A DNA stretch of 37,227 nucleotides, from NCBI GenBank assembly GCA_016183865.1, contig JACPDT010000130.1, forward strand, positions 7,841 through 45,067, in the 5' to 3' direction. Under the pieces are notes generated by a model. The model searched no databases. It saw only the letters and a list, made by a program, of their open reading frames with translations, and had not been told where the DNA came from. The position numbers and the translations under genes are program-made. This document shows positions 16,373-23,238 of the stretch, piece after piece. This DNA is from Armatimonadota bacterium. GTDB taxonomy: Bacteria; Vulcanimicrobiota; JACPDT01. Position 1 is the first letter of the stretch, and each line of letters opens with the position of its first letter.

Positions 16373-17562
16373 GTATGGGAGTCCCTGATCACTTCGAGAA
16401 TGGTTTCCTCCACAATCTCCACTATGACGGGCCAGGAGAAATGTTCCGCAAATCGGCGACAGCGTAATGCCAGGTCCCTGCCCGGGCGTCCCCGGTCGAG
16501 CCGGCTCAGTATCCCCCTGGCAAGGGATGCGTCATCCGCGCCGGCGAGGAGGGCGTCCTGATCAAAAGGACCAAGAACCTCGGGGATCGCCCCCACAGGA
16601 CTTCCCAGGACAGGCAGGCCACAGGCCATCGCCTCCAGGATCACCATCCCAAAACCCTCGAGCTCCCTGGAGGGCAGGATGAAACAATCGCTCACCCGAT
16701 AGAGGCCAGGCAATCGTTCTTCGGGAACGAATCCCAAAAACTTCACACGTTCTTGAAGTCCCATCGCTGCGGCCCGCTTCTCCAGCAGCTTTCTCAACTG
16801 TCCATCACCAGCGATCAGGCAGAGCCAGTCGGACCGGATGCCCTGAACCCTGTTCAGGGCATTCAGCAATGCCTCCAATCCCATCCTTGGGATGAGATCC
16901 CTGACGGTCAGGAAGACAACCGTTGAGTCGGAAACTCCAAACTCCGTCATCCTTGCCTCCTGCCGGGCCCGAATGTCCCGATAAGGCGTGAAGCTGCCGC
17001 AATCCACTCCTCCGGGGATCACTGTGACTCGGGAAGGAGGGAGCTCAGGATGGGCACTGAGGCAGAGATCCTTCATGTATTGACTCAGTGTGAGCACCCT
17101 TTTGGCCCCAAGAACAACGGCCCTCTCCATCATGCGGCACAGGAACGTGATCGGCCACAGGGCGGGATTTCGAAAGCCGCGAAGAAGCAAGGACGGACGG
17201 CTCTGCACCTCGAGGTGCCAGGGAGAATGAAACGTGTAGATCTGCGGGACCCCTTCCAGGCTGCACAACTGATTGTAGACAAACCCGGAAAGGGGGTGAT
17301 GAAGGAGGACTACGTCCAGGGGTCGAGGTATCTCCCGCAAGGCCCGGGGAAGCCCGCTCCAGGTCCCTGCGAATCGTTCCAGGACAGTGGAGCGGTTTAC
17401 AGGATACCGCCGTATCCGGACAAGACCCGCTTCTTCCGTGGCTGAGAGAGAACCCCATCCCTGTGTGAGAAGAAAGACCTCGTGCCCCCTCTCTGCGAGA
17501 CCGTGGCCTACACCATGCACGACTCTGGAGCTGCCTCCTATGATGCCGCTTTCCACGGCCAC
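16369..17562 (-). CDS. GT4 family glycosyltransferase, N-terminus uncertain
   Basis: A 397-residue GT4 protein with SGIIGGSSRVVHGVGHGLAERGHEV, TFHSPWHLEVQSR, VTVIPGGVD, TVRDLIPRMGLEAL (usual R..RKG position), IAGDGQLRKLL and the intact EX7E motif EGFGMVILEAMACG. The first standard start is GTG 17562, but the family's first beta-strand (TKILIVSD) is encoded just upstream, between 17563 and an in-frame TGA at 17593-17595, with no ATG, GTG or TTG. ATT at 17580 with GAAGGG upstream is a possible start; otherwise the gene has lost its original beginning to the adjoining repeat. It is coupled to the next GT4 by ATGA. Confidence 0.9.
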   Translation of the reverse strand: MAVESGIIGGSSRVVHGVGHGLAERGHEVFLLTQGWGSLSATEEAGLVRIRRYPVNRSTVLERFAGTWSGLPRALREIPRPLDVVLLHHPLSGFVYNQLCSLEGVPQIYTFHSPWHLEVQSRPSLLLRGFRNPALWPITFLCRMMERAVVLGAKRVLTLSQYMKDLCLSAHPELPPSRVTVIPGGVDCGSFTPYRDIRARQEARMTEFGVSDSTVVFLTVRDLIPRMGLEALLNALNRVQGIRSDWLCLIAGDGQLRKLLEKRAAAMGLQERVKFLGFVPEERLPGLYRVSDCFILPSRELEGFGMVILEAMACGLPVLGSPVGAIPEVLGPFDQDALLAGADDASLARGILSRLDRGRPGRDLALRCRRFAEHFSWPVIVEIVEETILEVIRDSHT

Positions 17563-17606
17563 ATCGCTTACGATAAGAATCTTCGTAACCCTTCACCCCC
17601 ACCCAA

Positions 17607-17723
17607 CCTCCCCCCTCAAGGGGGAGGAGAAAGAAAGGATCCCCGCAGAGCCGGGATCCCGAGCCGCTCGACGCCGCTTCGATCAACCCTCAAGGGGGAG
17701 GAGAAGAAAGGATCCCCGCAGAG
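17607..17723. repeat. REP-like palindromic repeat, two direct copies in a divergent intergenic region
   Basis: CCTCCCCC and GGGGGAGG (17607-17614 and 17620-17627) form an 8-bp stem with a 5-nt loop. The downstream arm and about 30 nt after it occur again: 17613-17650 and 17687-17723 match except for one A. The block separates the divergent GT4 and polymerase genes and is open in the polymerase frame, which artificially lengthens that ORF. A related copy lies at 33532-33581. Confidence 0.75.
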
Positions 17724-17742
17724 GATTCAGAATCAACATCCT

Positions 17743-18948
17743 GTGAAAGCAGGTCAGCTCCTCTTATTGACCCTCGTCTATGTCACCCTCGCCGCTCTTC
17801 TGGCAAAAGTAACGGCAACTTTTGTAGTGGGCGGTGTACTGCTGTGTCTTCTGGTCATACTGCTCCTCATGGACCTGAGAATCGGACTGGCCCTTCTTCC
17901 GGTTTCCATCGCCCTGTCGCCTGAGTTTTCGGTGGGAAGCATTTCTCTTCGCCTGGATGATTTGCTGCTCGCGGTCATGATCCCTGTCTGGCTCGCCCGT
18001 TCCATCCTTCTTCGTGAAAAAATCCCCCAACCGCCGTTGACGCCCATGCTGAGTGCATTTCTATTCATCAACATCGCGGCCACTCTCTACGGACTGACCT
18101 TCGGGAATACAACGCCGTTTCTGGCCCTATTCCGAAACCTGAAATACCTGGAATACATCCTTATTTTTCATCTGGCTTACCACTTGCCTCGAACCGAGAA
18201 AGACAACAGGGTTTTTGTGTGGATCAGTCTGGCTGCCTCCGGACTTCTGGGCATCTTCGGACTGATTCAGCATCTGACAACAGGGCACGGAGTCCCCATC
18301 ACCGGCCCCAGGGGTGAGGATTACAACATTTTCGCAGGGTATCTCCTCATCCACGTCGCATGTGCCGCCGGACTCTGGTATTTTCTCAGAGATGGGACCC
18401 AGCGGCTTTTTGTGCTGGCAATCATCGCTCTTCTCCTGTATGATCTGGTCTTCACTCAATCGCGCACATCCTACCTGGCTTTTCTGGCAATCATCGTATT
18501 TCTTTCACTGCACAGAGACAAGAAACTCTTGTTTTTTTTGGCCGTTTTCCTCGTTTCCTACCCATTTTTTTTTTTTTTTTTTCGGTACATACTTCCGAAA
18601 GCGCCCTTCCTGGGGCTGGGTCTTGGATCAGCCTCCCTCACTGTTGACTGTGAGTACATACGCATCCTCTGGGAGACGGGCCTTGTGGGAATGGTCGCCT
18701 TCGGAAGAATCATTCTCTCGATCGTCGGCTCCGCGAAGAAAGCTCTGCTGTGGAAAGAGGCCCCTTTTTCCCAGGGCCTGGCCATGGGTGTTCTTGCCGG
18801 TGTTGTGGCCCTTCTGGTCCATAGTCTTGGGGCTACCTCATTTTCCACAATCCGAACGGCTTCATCCTTCTGGCTCCTTTGCGGCCTTTTATTCAACCGG
18901 CTCTTTCTCATCGAATGCCATTCACCACAGAGGCACGAAGAATCTTGA
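17743..18948 (+). CDS. O-antigen ligase/polymerase-like membrane protein (Wzy/WaaL superfamily)
   Basis: A polytopic membrane protein of about 401 residues with roughly ten hydrophobic segments. Superfamily traits are ITGPRGEDYNIFAGYLL, the central FTQSRTSYLAFLAIIVF, the PFLGLGLGSA motif and CEYIRILWETGLVGM. Such proteins polymerise or ligate undecaprenyl-linked glycans in the periplasm. Residues about 275-280 are six phenylalanines encoded by 18 consecutive T. The stretch that usually follows (R...R...W before the G.G.GS motif) is absent, so some tens of residues seem lost. The frame is open from 17482 through the repeat, but that part is repeat-derived. GTG 17743 is a plausible start without a strong Shine-Dalgarno. 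Confidence 0.83.
   Translation: MKAGQLLLLTLVYVTLAALLAKVTATFVVGGVLLCLLVILLLMDLRIGLALLPVSIALSPEFSVGSISLRLDDLLLAVMIPVWLARSILLREKIPQPPLTPMLSAFLFINIAATLYGLTFGNTTPFLALFRNLKYLEYILIFHLAYHLPRTEKDNRVFVWISLAASGLLGIFGLIQHLTTGHGVPITGPRGEDYNIFAGYLLIHVACAAGLWYFLRDGTQRLFVLAIIALLLYDLVFTQSRTSYLAFLAIIVFLSLHRDKKLLFFLAVFLVSYPFFFFFFRYILPKAPFLGLGLGSASLTVDCEYIRILWETGLVGMVAFGRIILSIVGSAKKALLWKEAPFSQGLAMGVLAGVVALLVHSLGATSFSTIRTASSFWLLCGLLFNRLFLIECHSPQRHEES
18565..18582 (+). repeat. Homopolymer of 18 T inside the polymerase gene
   Basis: Eighteen uninterrupted T encode exactly six Phe codons. A change by anything other than three bases would shift the frame. It could be a slipped-strand phase-variation tract or a consensus error in a low-complexity stretch. 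Confidence 0.9.
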
Positions 18949-19030
18949 AATTATGTAACTACTCAGGTAGTCAGGAGTCAGAATGAGGACGTGCCGTTTC
19001 CATTGCCGCAAACATTGCGGGAGGGTGGAA

Positions 19031-21436
19031 ATGAGAGTTTTAGGCTTGTGGGGTCTCACACTCGGGTTGGGGGCCCTGCTCAGGCTCGTTGCTGCCGTCT
19101 TTTTTGTGGGAATCAATGATATTCACACAGCGGACGAGCAAGTAATATCAGATATCGCAGAACATCTGTTAAGAGGCGCAGGCTTTTGCCTGGAGGATGG
19201 ACTCCCCACCACGCTCAGAGCGCCGCTGAACCCGCTCTTTCTTTCGGTGTTGTTTCGATTTTTCGATCAGAACTGGCCGACAATCCACGTGGTCTATGTG
19301 GGGCTTAGCCTGCTGACTTGTCCCCTCACTTTTCTCCTCGCGAAACAAATTGCCGGCGCCCGAGCAGGCTGGGCAGCCGCCGTGCTGGCTGCCGTTCACC
19401 CCTATCTCATCTTGAGCAGCGCCTACATTCTTGATGAGACACTCTTCACCTGCTTCTTCCTGGCAGGGGCCTGTTCCCTCCTGGCTTCGGAGAAGACGGG
19501 AGGTCGGGCCGGACTCGTGCTCGCCATGGTCACCGGCGTCCTGCTCGGAGCGGCCTCCCTGGTCAAGTCTGCCGGTCTCTTCTATTCCTTCGCCTTCTGG
19601 GGCTGGATGGCGACATTCAAGAAGAGTCGGCTTCCTCTCCTGGGGATCGGTCTTCTGGCCTTCCTTTTGACCATTTCCCCATGGACGATTCGAAACCGGC
19701 TGATCACAGGGAGCTTGATACCGATCGCGACGAATGGAGGCATGTCCTTTTGGGGGGGGAATAATCCAGTGGTTCTCTCAGATCCCTCCCTTGCGGGGTC
19801 CTGGATCTCGCCCTCAAAGCTCCCGAAGCGCCCTCCACCGGGCCTTTCGGAGGACCGGACAGATCGTTTGTATTACTCCTGGGGCTTCGCTTTTCTGCGG
19901 GAGAACATCAAAGAGGTCCCTCTTTTCTTTGCCAGGAAACTCCTGTGCTTCTGGGAATGGGGATTCTTCACATCACCGTGGAATCGCTTCGTTTCGGTCC
20001 TTTACGGAGCGGTTTTTCTTCCCCTTTCCCTTTTCGGAATATGGACCTTAAGAAAAAAAAGATCTCTGGTGTTCATACTTCTTCAGATCCTCGTTTTCTC
20101 AGGCCTGGCAGTCCTTGTAATCGCAACGGACGGTTCCAGCGGGATCCGCTACAGAGTCCCCCTGGAGCCTTTTCTTTGCGTTTTAGCCGGGGCGGCCCTA
20201 TGTTCCCTTGTTGGGCGAAAACCAGGCCGGAAAGCAGCCTCTCCCCTCAGGATCATGCTTGTGTGCTATCTGGATTTTGCCCGAAGCTCAGGGGCTGCCG
20301 TGCATACCTGGGAACTGGCAAGGCATCTGGCCGGAAACGGGCACAAAGTGTCTCTTTTCGCCCCCCCACCATCGGGCGCCCTGCTGTTTCCAGCCTGTCC
20401 CGGCCTGGAGATTGTCGCCGTACCTCGAAACGGCTCCTCTCTGTGGCATTATCTCGTTTTCCTGCTTCGTCTCTTCCTGGCTCTTCTGTCATCAGGATCC
20501 CGAAGGAAATACGACATCCTCTACGCGAGAGAGGCCATTCTGAACCCCGCGCCCGCCGTTGCATCGAAACTCCTGGGCCTCCCCCACATCGTGGAAGTCA
20601 ACGGCCTCGCGCCGGATGACCCCGATCTGGCCCGCCTGGCATGGTGGAAACGCCGATTGATAACCAGCTTCCGGCAAATGGATTTTCTCCTCACCGATCG
20701 CATTGTCGCCGTTTCTCCAGGCCTGGCAGGGGTCATCTCCAAAAGCTCCGGGGTCTCTTTGGAAAAAATTGCTGTTGTGCCCAATGGCTGCAATGAGGAA
20801 TTGTTTTGCCCGGGAGACACCCTGCAGGCACGAACAAAATTGGGTCTGGATCCTGAGAAAATTTACTTGTCCTTTACGGCAACTCTATATCCCCACGAGG
20901 GAGGAGAGATTCTACTCTCCGCCTTGAGCGGTGTTGTGGCGAGGCGCAAGGACATCCATCTCCTTGTAATCGGGCAGGGAACCTGTTTCGAAGCACTGAG
21001 GGAAAGAGCGCGGCGTCTGGGGATCGAGCCCTTTGTCTCCTTCCTGGGAGAGATCCCTTATTCAAAGACAACAGCATACATTCAGGCGAGCGATATCTGC
21101 CTGGCGCCCTATACGGAGGAGCGAAACGCCGCAATAGGTCTTTCCCCCCTCAAGGTTTACTACTATATGGCCTGCGGGCGACCCGTCATCGCCACGGACA
21201 TCCCCGGAGTGGGAGATCTGGTCAAGGCCTCGGAAGCCGGAATTGCGATACCTCCAGGTTCGCCTGAAAGCCTGGGAGAGGCAGTTCTTCTCCTCGCCGA
21301 TGCTCCTGAGCAAAGAAGAGAGATGGGAGAGCGAGGAAGGAGGCTTGTCGCGGAAAAATACACCTGGACACTGACCGCAAGAAGGATCGCCGAGGTTTGC
21401 GAAGAGGTACTCCGGCAAAGAAATGGGGAGAACTGA
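19031..21436 (+). CDS. Fusion of PMT/ArnT-type (GT39/GT83-like) membrane glycosyltransferase with a GT4 glycosyltransferase
   Basis: An 801-residue two-part protein. Residues 1 to ~410 form a polytopic PMT/ArnT-like unit: TM1 from residue 1, an acidic first loop (NDIHTADEQ), TLRAPLNPLF, AAVHPYLILSSAYILDETLFTCF, SPWTIRNRLITGSLIPIATNGG and a C-terminal RYRVPLEPF. Such enzymes use polyprenyl-phosphate sugars on the periplasmic side. Residues ~420 to 800 form a GT4 enzyme: FARSSGAAVHTWELARHLA, VVPNGCNEELF, LGEIPYSKTTAYIQASDICLAPY, PLKVYYYMACGRPVIATDIPG. The join is continuous, with no stop or frame change. ATG 19031 has GGAGG 6 nt ahead; ATG 18983 also has a ribosome site and would add 16 Cys/Arg-rich residues. 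Confidence 0.88.
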   Translation: MRVLGLWGLTLGLGALLRLVAAVFFVGINDIHTADEQVISDIAEHLLRGAGFCLEDGLPTTLRAPLNPLFLSVLFRFFDQNWPTIHVVYVGLSLLTCPLTFLLAKQIAGARAGWAAAVLAAVHPYLILSSAYILDETLFTCFFLAGACSLLASEKTGGRAGLVLAMVTGVLLGAASLVKSAGLFYSFAFWGWMATFKKSRLPLLGIGLLAFLLTISPWTIRNRLITGSLIPIATNGGMSFWGGNNPVVLSDPSLAGSWISPSKLPKRPPPGLSEDRTDRLYYSWGFAFLRENIKEVPLFFARKLLCFWEWGFFTSPWNRFVSVLYGAVFLPLSLFGIWTLRKKRSLVFILLQILVFSGLAVLVIATDGSSGIRYRVPLEPFLCVLAGAALCSLVGRKPGRKAASPLRIMLVCYLDFARSSGAAVHTWELARHLAGNGHKVSLFAPPPSGALLFPACPGLEIVAVPRNGSSLWHYLVFLLRLFLALLSSGSRRKYDILYAREAILNPAPAVASKLLGLPHIVEVNGLAPDDPDLARLAWWKRRLITSFRQMDFLLTDRIVAVSPGLAGVISKSSGVSLEKIAVVPNGCNEELFCPGDTLQARTKLGLDPEKIYLSFTATLYPHEGGEILLSALSGVVARRKDIHLLVIGQGTCFEALRERARRLGIEPFVSFLGEIPYSKTTAYIQASDICLAPYTEERNAAIGLSPLKVYYYMACGRPVIATDIPGVGDLVKASEAGIAIPPGSPESLGEAVLLLADAPEQRREMGERGRRLVAEKYTWTLTARRIAEVCEEVLRQRNGEN

Positions 21437-21470
21437 GCGGTCACGGATTCCACGGGTACGGTGGCCGCTC
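21435..21470. terminator. Hairpin between convergent genes, candidate terminator
   Basis: GAGCGGTCAC (21435-21444) pairs with GTGGCCGCTC (21461-21470) as a 10-bp stem with one G-T wobble and a 16-nt loop. It overlaps the stop codon of the plus-strand fusion gene and faces the hepT end. There is no T-run on either side, so intrinsic termination is uncertain. Confidence 0.4.
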
Positions 21471-21491
21471 GGAGATCAGCGGTGCAAAGTG

Positions 21492-21917
21492 CTAACCGAA
21501 GAAATGGTGAAACACGGCCTTCAGAAATTCATCCACATCGTCAAGGCTTTCTCGGGCAATTCTGTATACTCTTGAATCATCCACCTTCCAATACAAGTGA
21601 ACCAGCAGATTCCTGAACTTCGCCATTTGCGCGAGCTTCGCGGCGAGCTCTTCCCGAATCACGCCCTCCTCTCGTAAGACCGAAAAACAATCGGCATAAT
21701 CCTCCGGACACCTTCCGCCCTCCTTTGCAGCGATGTGGTTGCATATGTCAATTGCCCCTTCGGTGACCACGATCAGGAGGTACTTGACACTGTTTATCGC
21801 TTTTGAGTCGGCAAGAAACTGCTCCAGAGACAGAGATGCAATGCCCTCGATTTCTTTTTTCGCTTTCCGAATCTCTGAAGCCACTTCCCGAAGCCTGTCC
21901 GGATTGACCTTACCCAA
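21492..21917 (-). CDS. hepT: HepT-like ribonuclease toxin (HEPN domain)
   Basis: A 141-residue helical HEPN protein with the catalytic Rx4HxY motif intact (R102-H107-Y109 in FRNLLVHLYW). In characterised HepT/MntA systems the toxin is an RNase, and the partner nucleotidyltransferase blocks it by AMPylating the tyrosine of this motif. The start is TTG 21917 with an excellent AAAGGAGG 6 nt upstream, overlapping the antitoxin gene by 8 nt. The intact motifs and promoter suggest a live module. It sits alone between two glycan gene blocks, consistent with horizontal acquisition or a stabilising role. Confidence 0.92.
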   Translation of the reverse strand: MGKVNPDRLREVASEIRKAKKEIEGIASLSLEQFLADSKAINSVKYLLIVVTEGAIDICNHIAAKEGGRCPEDYADCFSVLREEGVIREELAAKLAQMAKFRNLLVHLYWKVDDSRVYRIARESLDDVDEFLKAVFHHFFG

Positions 21918-22290
21918 GGAGCACCTCCTTTAAGTGCTTCCGTGCCACGGGTTGGAAGTCATAATACTGGTCGCGGGTCCTCTCCACAAAACTGTCCCGC
22001 AGTTCCTCATCACGAGACAGGAGGACGATTCCCCGAGTGGCGTGGAAACGAAAGGCCAGGGTTGCGTGATTCAGGAGCCTGACATCCACGGGCCTTTTAA
22101 CAAGACGCTCAAGAGCGACGCCCAGCTCAAGCTCATAAGTGAGATCCTTCCCGGGATTGGAAAAAACAGCAATATCTATATCTCGAAACAGACCCCGCTT
22201 CTGGAAGGAACCGTGGAGATAGGCAAACACCACTTCTTCTCTTCCCGACAAGTGGTTTGTGATTGTTGCTATGATATCATTCCTGTCCAT
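21910..22290 (-). CDS. mntA: MntA-like nucleotidyltransferase antitoxin
   Basis: A 126-residue minimal nucleotidyltransferase with AYLHGSFQKRGLFRDIDIAVF: G27-S28 and the D37xD39 metal pair of the NTase fold, with a slightly short spacing. It would neutralise HepT by adding AMP. The frame is open 14 codons further, but ATG 22290 is preferred: AGAGG lies 6 nt upstream, and the extended start (22332) falls between the -35 and -10 of the promoter, upstream of the expected transcript start. The short 5' leader places it first in a two-gene operon. Confidence 0.9.
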   Translation of the reverse strand: MDRNDIIATITNHLSGREEVVFAYLHGSFQKRGLFRDIDIAVFSNPGKDLTYELELGVALERLVKRPVDVRLLNHATLAFRFHATRGIVLLSRDEELRDSFVERTRDQYYDFQPVARKHLKEVLLG

Positions 22291-22309
22291 GTTCAACCTC
22301 TGCAGATAG

Positions 22310-22339
22310 ATTATAGCACAAGATGAAGACAAGGTTCAA
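22310..22339 (-). promoter_or_regulatory. Sigma70-type promoter of the mntA-hepT operon
   Basis: Minus strand TTGAAC (22339-22334) and TATAAT (22315-22310), 18 nt apart, with a TG extended -10. Transcription would begin near 22303, about 13 nt before the mntA ATG. Confidence 0.65.
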
Positions 22340-22391
22340 TAGACGGGACCAGCCGGGATACACATGAAAATTGTGGGTTATCTAGTGTAAC

Positions 22392-22455
22392 GTCATTCCT
22401 GCGTAAGCAGGAATCCAGTATTAAGATTCTGGATTCCCACTTTCGTGGGAATGAC
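22392..22455. repeat. MITE-like palindromic intergenic repeat
   Basis: Terminal inverted arms GTCATTCC (22392) and GGAATGAC (ending 22455) enclose two inner hairpins: TTCCTGC/GCAGGAA (22396-22413) and ATTCCCAC/GTGGGAAT (22433-22452). This GTCATTCCxGCG...GGAATGAC design is a widespread dispersed non-coding repeat in Gram-negative genomes. One copy is visible in this window. Confidence 0.7.
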
Positions 22456-22481
22456 ATAACCCCTAAAACAAAGGTTGACAG

Positions 22482-22534
22482 CCCACTAGTGGGGGTGATG
22501 GTCCCACGTGGGACTTCCTGATATTCAAATATCA
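22482..22534. repeat. Three consecutive palindromes
   Basis: CCCACTAGTGGG (22482-22493) and GTCCCACGTGGGAC (22501-22514) are perfect palindromes. TGATATT/AATATCA (22519-22534) is a 7-bp inverted repeat around CA. They lie between the MITE-like repeat and the hairpin at the end of the long minus-strand operon. Confidence 0.55.
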
Positions 22535-22543
22535 GAATAGCGC

Positions 22544-22580
22544 CAAGCGTGGTTGACGGGCAACCCGCCGACCACGCTTG
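22544..22580 (-). terminator. Structured hairpin downstream of the long glycan operon
   Basis: CAAGCGTGGT (22544-22553) pairs perfectly with ACCACGCTTG (22571-22580). The loop contains a further CGGG/CCCG pair around CAA. It begins 19 nt after the last minus-strand stop codon, so it may end or protect that transcript. No T-run follows. Confidence 0.45.
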
Positions 22581-22598
22581 CAGTCACGGCCTGAGCGT

Positions 22599-22988
22599 TC
22601 AGGGATCCGCAGGGGCTTTCGTCTTGCTTCGAGATGGGGTACGGGCCCTTTCTTTCGCCAAAGTCGTGACCAGGACCAGAAGCCCTGCGAGGAATGTTGC
22701 GGAGAAGAAAATCCGTGCAAACTTGTCTTCGAGAAGACTCCACAAGAACATGCGCAGACTACTGCCGGACTCGGCAGTGAGGCCGATTTTTCCATAGATC
22801 CCCAAGCCCAGGATCGCCAGCGTCGGCCAACCATAGTAGGCCAGCCGAAAACGGCGCTCTCCGCGCGTCTGTCCCTTGTCGAACAGAGTCAGGAAGAAAT
22901 GGACCGCCAGGTAAGCAGGCACGATCATCAGGGCAGGGGTGAATATCTCCATTGGCGCTATCTCAAGGATATACCAGCAAATGCCCAT
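22599..22988 (-). CDS. Small membrane protein, unknown function
   Basis: A 129-residue protein from ATG 22988 (AAGGGG 8 nt upstream) with about three hydrophobic segments: FTPALMIVPAYLAVHFFLTLF, GWPTLAILGLGIYG and FFSATFLAGLLVLVTTLA. The C-terminus is charged (KERARTPSRSKTKAP). I do not recognise the family. The frame is open upstream to 23204, but that part is compositionally poor and lies in the shadow of the preceding small membrane ORF, with which it overlaps by 31 nt. It could be the second half of one gene split by a frameshift near 23000. It is last in the long operon. Confidence 0.55.
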   Translation of the reverse strand: MGICWYILEIAPMEIFTPALMIVPAYLAVHFFLTLFDKGQTRGERRFRLAYYGWPTLAILGLGIYGKIGLTAESGSSLRMFLWSLLEDKFARIFFSATFLAGLLVLVTTLAKERARTPSRSKTKAPADP

Positions 22989-23197
22989 GTAGATAACCCC
23001 TTGGAGAGTTTCTCGCTGTGCAAAAGGATACTCTTCACATAAACAAGCGCGAGAGCCACCCACACCATAATGCCAAATGAGACCAGGACATACTCTTGGG
23101 TCATGACGGGGACGCAGGCGTAGACGGGTGGAGAAAGGAGGAGCACGAGCACAGCGGCCGTTATCGCTGCTTGTATCGGAAGCCGCCTTTCTCCCAC
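22958..23197 (-). CDS. Small membrane protein with signal-like N-terminus, unknown function
   Basis: A 79-residue frame from GTG 23197, with GGGAGG 10 nt upstream. It has a signal-like segment (AAITAAVLVLLLSPPVYAC) and a second hydrophobic segment (YVLVSFGIMVWVALALVYV). The cysteine after VYA could be a poor lipobox. The tail after KLSKG loses its membrane-protein character exactly where the next frame becomes convincing, so this and the following ORF may be one frameshifted gene. The frame is also open upstream into the end of the radical SAM gene. Confidence 0.45.
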   Translation of the reverse strand: MGERRLPIQAAITAAVLVLLLSPPVYACVPVMTQEYVLVSFGIMVWVALALVYVKSILLHSEKLSKGLSTWAFAGISLR

Positions 23198-23238
23198 GCC
23201 GCAATGACCTCCCAGTCGGCAGACTAACAGCGCTACGT

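Noticed and set aside
22989-23204. N-terminal extension of the 129-residue membrane ORF
   Set aside because: Arg/Pro/Ser-rich translation, shadow of the other small membrane ORF.
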